Origin: Caulobacter sp. AP07
GTDB taxonomy: Bacteria; Pseudomonadota; Alphaproteobacteria; Caulobacterales; Caulobacteraceae
Length of the DNA: 41,271 bases
Assembly: GCF_000281955.1 (NCBI RefSeq)
Contig: NZ_AKKF01000288.1
Coordinates: 1 to 41,271, forward strand
Direction: 5' to 3'
Part shown: one piece after another, positions 41,265-41,271 of the stretch
Position numbering within the stretch: position 1 is the first letter of the stretch
Layout: every line of letters starts with the position of its first letter
Translations under genes and position numbers: made by a program
Notes under the pieces: model-generated
What the model was told of the DNA's origin: nothing
The model's input: the letters and a program-made list of their open reading frames with translations, nothing else
The model's database searches: none

Positions 41265-41271
41265 TTTGGGG

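Noticed and set aside
1..41271. CRISPR arrays, tRNA or rRNA genes, transposases, integrases
   Set aside because: No regularly spaced repeats, no tRNA-like cloverleaf noticed by eye, and no mobile-element protein among the frames.

Overview
The window is GC-rich chromosomal DNA, tightly packed and with strong third-position GC. Gene content points to an alphaproteobacterium of the Caulobacter/Phenylobacterium type. Supporting signs are an EcfG-type stress promoter (GGAAC-N16-CGTT), many ATGA stop/start overlaps, PAS-rich hybrid kinases, a Coq4-like protein, and a GC-rich inverted repeat at the right edge that resembles intergenic repeats I remember from Caulobacter. The assignment is by inference only. 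No rRNA, tRNA, CRISPR array, insertion sequence or prophage gene was recognised.

Layout. (1) 1-1449: the end of an unidentified gene, then a secreted PL6 polysaccharide lyase. (2) 1516-10140: a fructose phosphotransferase regulon read leftward (EIIA-HPr-EI fusion, 1-phosphofructokinase, EIIBC, OprB porin, shikimate-dehydrogenase-like enzyme), with a divergent LacI regulator and three matching LacI-type operators. (3) 10228-15114: an AraC regulator, two paralogous TetR regulators with related operators, and a rightward Coq4-like / PF10118 / DUF2147 operon. (4) 15285-19512: an Mla lipid-transport operon (A, C, D, E, F, then a secreted Cys-containing protein) without mlaB in the window. (5) 19643-25212: a glutathione transferase-like protein, a GAF/seven-PAS hybrid histidine kinase and a single-domain response regulator. 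(6) 25363-28770: an in-frame EgtB-EgtD ergothioneine fusion behind an EcfG-like promoter, two small genes including a KGG stress protein, and a DUF1345 membrane protein. (7) 28774-36130: a leftward OmpR regulator / histidine kinase / EF-hand lipoprotein / MacA / MacB ATPase / MacB permease block, with a divergent four-EF-hand secreted protein. (8) 36135-41201: an MBL hydrolase, an APC amino-acid permease and the HrpB helicase.

How the genes work together. The fru genes form a complete route: porin entry, phosphorylating uptake to fructose-1-phosphate by a PTS whose general components are built into one protein, then conversion to fructose-1,6-bisphosphate, under LacI control. The Mla operon should move phospholipid between the two membranes. 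The block in (7) looks like an envelope-sensing module: a two-component system, calcium-type EF-hand proteins and a MacAB pump. Its extracytoplasmic parts share Gly-Pro-rich runs, and its MacA carries an inserted Gly-rich linker plus a helical Spy/CpxP-like segment. That block and the EgtB-EgtD fusion are the two least ordinary things here.
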